A stretch of DNA of 64,000 bases, taken from positions 2,170,001 through 2,234,000 of the forward strand of contig JBAIAC010000007.1 of the NCBI GenBank assembly GCA_037349315.1, written 5' to 3'. Shown here in pieces: positions 50,001 through 56,000 of the stretch. The stretch's first letter is position 1. Every line of letters starts with the position of its first letter. The translations under genes were made by a program, and so were the position numbers. The notes under the pieces were generated by a model. The model was not told the origin of the DNA. It made no database searches and was given only the letters and a program-made list of their open reading frames with translations. The stretch comes from Chelydra serpentina. Its lineage: Eukaryota; Chordata; Testudines; Chelydridae.

Positions 50001-53000
50001 TGCTTATAGGAGACCCTACTATTACTGAGCTTAAATACCTTGACAAGAGGGCAACTCCTGCTTTCCCCAGCAGCTGCCAGGCAACAAATTCAGCAGTTCT
50101 CTTATCAACTTCATAGGTCTCCTTCTGACTGAGAATAAATACCAGCGGCAGACGGAGCTGGAGGTGGACAGTTGAAACCTTTTCTGGATCTTCAGCAACT
50201 TCAGTCTAGAGAAGAGATACAATTAAATGGTTAAATATCTTCACAGTGTATGTTAGTGATCACACACAGGTGATCAACAAGCTTAGATTTTAGATAAGTT
50301 ATGAAAAGTAGATAATGAGATACTATCTTAGTTTATCCTAAATAAATAGGATCCAACATCTGGCTCACTGACATCTGAATCCGCCCATTAGGGTTGATAT
50401 TTAAATGGAGGAGCATCTTGTGCATTGAAATGCTGACAATTTAGGCTGAGACATTCATAGATTTTAAGACCAGAAGAGACCACTGTGATCATCTAGTCCG
50501 ACCTCCTGCATGACCCAGGCCATGGGTCTTCCCTCGGTTAATTCCTGCTTCAAGTCCAAGCGGCGTGGTTAAACTGGAGCAGGTCTTTTGGGGAAAACAT
50601 CCAATCCGGATTTTAAAATTGCTGGTGATGGAGAATCCACCACACCCCTAGGTCAATTCTCCAATGGTTAATTACCCTCACTATTAAAAATCTGTACCTT
50701 ATTACCTGTGACCATTGACCCCCAGCACCCTAATCCCTACGATGGCTTAGAAAATCCCACCAGGAATGAGCAGTACGACCTGGATTCTTTTTCCCTCCCT
50801 GTTTTCATCACGCTGCTACAGCTAGCACATGACCACGGATCTTCTGCATGACAGACCCAGGAGTGGGTCTCGTTCTGACCCATTTCCCCACGTCTAGCTC
50901 AGCGGAGGGGATCTAAAGCTGCGGCTGCACTACCCCAGGGACCTTGCAGCCACAGAGGTTGGGGGCAGCCTCTGCTGGTGTGAATCCATGGAAGTCAATT
51001 TACACAGCCAGAGCATCCGCCCTTCAGGGCCAGCTTTAAGCCGATTCCGCCGATTCCCCAGAATCAGGCCCCACGCCCAAGGGGGTCCCGCTCCGGCGGA
51101 GTTTTTTTTGCTCAGTTGATCGGCGGCGGGAGGTTTTTGGGGTTTTTTTGCTTAGCTGATGGCGGCGGGGCCCCGCTGTCGTTATTCACATGGGGCCCTG
51201 CACCCGCTAAAGCCGGCCCTGCCACCCTTGAATATCTGCAGGGACACAAACACTCTCTGCAGAGCTCGGAGGCAGGGTCCTGAGTTCTCTCTCTCTCCTG
51301 CCCCTCTGGAGGGTACAATACCCTCTACCATGCTCCCAACCAACAATGAAGCCCAGGGATCCAACCCAGGCCCCACTGAAATCAATGGGAGTTTTGCCAT
51401 TGACTTCAACGGGGGTCAAGATTTCACCCCAGGTCTTGCGCATGGGCTACCTGCCCCAGCTGCAGGCTAGCCTCGAGTGCTTTCCTGCAGTGCAGATTAT
51501 GGCGAGTATCATTTAAACCCATACCACGATGGGTGCTGCCATCAGTTTGAGATACGTGTGGATGTTCAGTGTGGTCAGTGATTGCACCATGAGAGTCCTC
51601 CTACACGGCTGGGCCAGGTCCGGGACCCGCTGACAATGGCAGAAGAAGAGTCGAGCAGACAGCGCATCAGAATCGTCACGGCTAGAGGAGAAAAACGACA
51701 CACGGAGATTGTGTTTGTCACAGTTCCGGGTACATGCCCCCGGGTCTCCTCTCAGTGGTCCAGCCACTTGCGGCTCCCCACCACGGCCTTTCTGGATGGA
51801 GACGGGTGTTTCTCTCCCTTCTGACCCAGGTATGTCCAGACTGCACAGTCCCCTGCCTTCCCTGTGTATTTCCCAGCAGAGACGGGCTGCCCAAGCACAT
51901 CTCCTGGCTTTCCCTTCAGAGACGGGGAAGAGGAGTCATTGCTACAGTGACAAGGTCCCGCACAGCACTGCCGATCCAAGCCTGCTGTATTCGCAAGGTA
52001 CAAAGCGTTGTAGAGAAAACGTGTTAAAATCAATAAAAGCGTCTACACATCGGGGCTCACCCCAACCCTAATCTGGGCCCGGCAGGAGCAGTCCTTCAGC
52101 CCCCCCACCCAAGGGCGATTCCTTGTGGTTTCAAGTTCATCACAGCTTCAGCTCAGAACAAGCACCCAGGCTTCCAGGCCCATTCCTTCCCTTTCCTAAG
52201 AATTCTCTCCGCCGTGAGGAGTCTCGTTCATTTCAACGGGGCTACTTATGGAACACTCAAAACCTGGGTCTGCACTTCTTCCCACCTGGGACTGCGACCA
52301 AACCAAACCAACAGCATAAGCAGTTTAGAGGAGTCCCTTTCTCAGACAGTTATACCCACCCAATGTTCTTCAACAGTGCCGCTTCCGTGGTTAAAACAAA
52401 CTGGTGGGCAGTACCATATACAAAAGCAGCTTCCATTACTGCTCTGTGCTCTAAATAAAAAGAAATAAAATGTGTTCCAGTTAATACATTCTTAGCCCAC
52501 TCCCTCACCCACGCTAAATATTACGGCCCAGATTTTCGGAATCGGCGTCAAGAAAAATATATGCCTGACTAATTTGCACGCATTTCAGTATACTCTGCAT
52601 GGTGAAATGGATCGTTTTTAAAAAGAAACCAAGAGGTTTGGATATCTGGGTCAGAAACTCAGTTCCGCACTATCTTATTAAAAAAAAACAGAAAAAGCTC
52701 TTGAAGGGATATTAAGGTGGAAGGCCGATTTTAGTACCTGGTGTTCCAATTGCTGGCACATAGGCAAAGACGACATTTGATCTTCCCTTCAGAGAATTTT
52801 CTAGATTCTGAAGCTCCACCAGCGTTGTAATATATTTAACTTCGTTAAAGAGGAGGGCACTGAGAAGACACAAAAATCTCATTTACAGCGTTCTTCAAAA
52901 GAAACCAGAGAATTTTCACCCACGACTGCAGGCAAAAACCAGAGCAGATGCACCTCTGGCTACCTGCTTCAGGAAGCAGCAGATGCAACTGCTCCGATTT

Positions 53001-56000
53001 GCCCCTGTAATTCATTTTGCAGGGCTAAATTGCACCCACAGAGAGGCCGCCTTCAGCTTAGCTGAAAACAGTCCCCCAGGATGTATCGAGCTCGTGTTTA
53101 CGCAAACCTTCAGGCAACACGTGAAAAGACAAAGCAAATGATCTCACAAAGATGAACGTTCGCTCTACTTACAACAGGATATTGGCTACGATGGCGTTCA
53201 CGTCGAACAAGGCATCTGTGGGGAATTCTCTGAGCAACACGTTACCTCTGGGAAAGAGAACGAACAACCAAGTCATAAATCAACATGGAGGTTATTCATC
53301 CTTGTAGCTGTGCTCCCCATTTCCTGATTCTTTTTGCAGATTCTAAGCCCAGAAGGGACCATTCTGATCACACAGTCTGACCTCCAGCATAACAGGCCGT
53401 GTAATTCCTGCACCGAGCTCAATGCCTTTGGTTGAACTAGTGCATTTATCTTTTAGACGGACATGGCCCAAAATGTTCATCTGAGAGGAGACAAGAGAAT
53501 CCTCTTAAATGGGACAGGTCAGTTAAAAGGAAAGCGTTTGTGCAAGGGATATGAACGTCAATGGGAGTTGGGCACCTAACTCACTTAGGTCCTTTTGGTG
53601 GTGTCCTCAATCTAACAAGCCTGCAAGAGATCCAGAACGAATCCTGTATTAGCCCACTTGCATTAACTTCAGTGCACTTTAGATCAGATCCTTTGTCAGG
53701 TATGGAGTCTAATCAGTGGTGAGCAAATGTAACCCCTGCTTACTCCGAGTGGTGCTCTGTCCCCGTCTAGTGGTGGCTGGGCCACCCGGGGCAGAGCTGA
53801 TTGGGAATTTTTCATCAAAGTATTTTTCAACTGAAAATCCAATTTTCACAAAGTATTTTTGCCAAATATTTTCAGTTTTCCACCAGGAAAATCTAAATGA
53901 AATATTTCATTTTTTATCAGGTCAGTCAGTAGCTCCTGAGTCATGCAGTGCCTCATGGGAGTTGTAATTCGGGTGCCTCATGCCCCCATTCTCCTCCATG
54001 GGCCAGGCTCCCTGGCTGGACTACATTTCCCATGATGCATCATGGTCTGCCCTCTGGCTGAACCTCTACAGTGCATCAAGGGACTCATATAACCACGGTG
54101 CATGCAGTCATACAACCATGGGAGATGCAGTCCAGTTTTTTTCCCCATAATGAAATCCTGCAGTCTAGCAGACTCTCGTCTCTGTTCCTTGTAACTTCAG
54201 CCTCCTGGTTTGTTAAAAAGAAACAAAGAAAGTGTTCGCTTATACGTATCAGAGGGGTAGCCATGTTAGTCTGGATCTGTAGAAGAGACAAAGAGTTCTG
54301 TGGCACCTTACAGACTAACAGATGTATTGGAGCATAAGCTTTCGTGGGTGAACACCCACTTCTTCAGATGCATGCAGCGGAAATGTCTAGGGGCAGGTAT
54401 AAAATCATTTTATACCTTTTATACCTGCCCCTGGACATTTCCACTGCAGTCATCCGATGAAGTGGGTATTCACCCACGAAAGCGTATGCTCCAATACATC
54501 TGTTAGTCTATAAGGTGCCACAGAACTCTTTGTCTCTTTCGCTTATACACCAGTTCTTGGTGTAAAACAACTGCAGTTGCTTTGTATAAATATTTGCTTC
54601 CTCCAAAACAACACCAAGCAACTTAGCTCCAACAAAGTCAAGAAAATGACACTAAATTCACCCAGGCACCTCTTGTAAGGTCTAACCCATTCCTCCCATT
54701 CCCATCCAGTACTATTACAGGGCAAACGCCTCTCAGGGATGATCTAGGGCTACCTAATCCTACCTGGGCATGGGGGCCGGTGTGGGGTGGACCAGATGAC
54801 CTCTTGAGGTCCCTTCCAACCCTACATTTCTAAGATTCTATAAGAGCAACTTGTGGTATCCATTCCAGCTATTCACCTAAGTCACAACTTTAAATTGAAT
54901 CTTCCATGCTGATTCATCATTGAAAGATAAAGGTTCCTCCCTGTACTTCCTGGATAATCTGAGAGGCTTCTAGGACTGGCAGACAGCTTGTCTGCTACTT
55001 ATGGGCCTGATCTAAAATGGAGGTCTTTCCACTAGTTTCAAAGGATCATGGTGGAGTCTCCTTCATTGCTACATCCTTCCCGCGTCTGACAGGTCAGCTT
55101 GCTGATGTGCTTTCCTTAAAACCTTGCAACAGAGAAGCTTTCAAAAACAATCCACAGTATTTTATTTAGTCACTAGCGTGCAATAAAACTCCATTCACCT
55201 GAACAGGTATGCTTTCATTAAGGCATTTTCTTTCCCACAATATCCTGATACATCTTCTTTGAGACAATTAACCTGTGTATTTAAAACAAGTCATCATAAA
55301 TCTTGATGCACAGATACCTACAAATATATAAAGTTGGAAGCATTTTATTGTCCAACTGTATGAAAGAGAACTTTAAAAACCTACTGTATAGGCAAAAATG
55401 CAATTAAGTGATAATGTGAATGGGATCCAGTGTTACGGTTAAGATTTTACAAGCACAAAAGTCAAGAAATTCCAAGTCGTGGTTCTCAAACAAACATAAT
55501 TTAGCTGCCTTCATTCAGTTACTCCTATCATAAGCCCAAACTATGTTTGATAGCAATGTACTAATTTGCATAGGATAATATGTATGTCTTAATATAAAAG
55601 GCAGAGGAAAATTTCTCTACACTTCTCCAAACATTTGGACTGAAAGCAAGCATGTGAAATTTCAGCCAAAAGGTCATCTTTTAGAAAGCTGAACCTGCCT
55701 CAGGATAAGGTTCTGCTTGTTGAAAAATGGTGGGTTTTTTTCCCCCCCACAGTAAATGTAGATTTTTTTCAGCCAAAATTTGAATACTGAAAATATTACC
55801 ATTTAGAAATGCTGCCATAGTGCCTCCCATTGTCCTCTGTAGGCAGGGCTCGGACTACATCGCCCATGATGCACCATGACTTCCCCTACTGAAGACGGAA
55901 GGGGATGCATCATGGGAGTCCCTGCCCATGATCCATGCTGGGAGACCCCTGCACTCACATAGAACCCAACTGAGTTTAATGGAGTTCCATGCAAGCCGGG

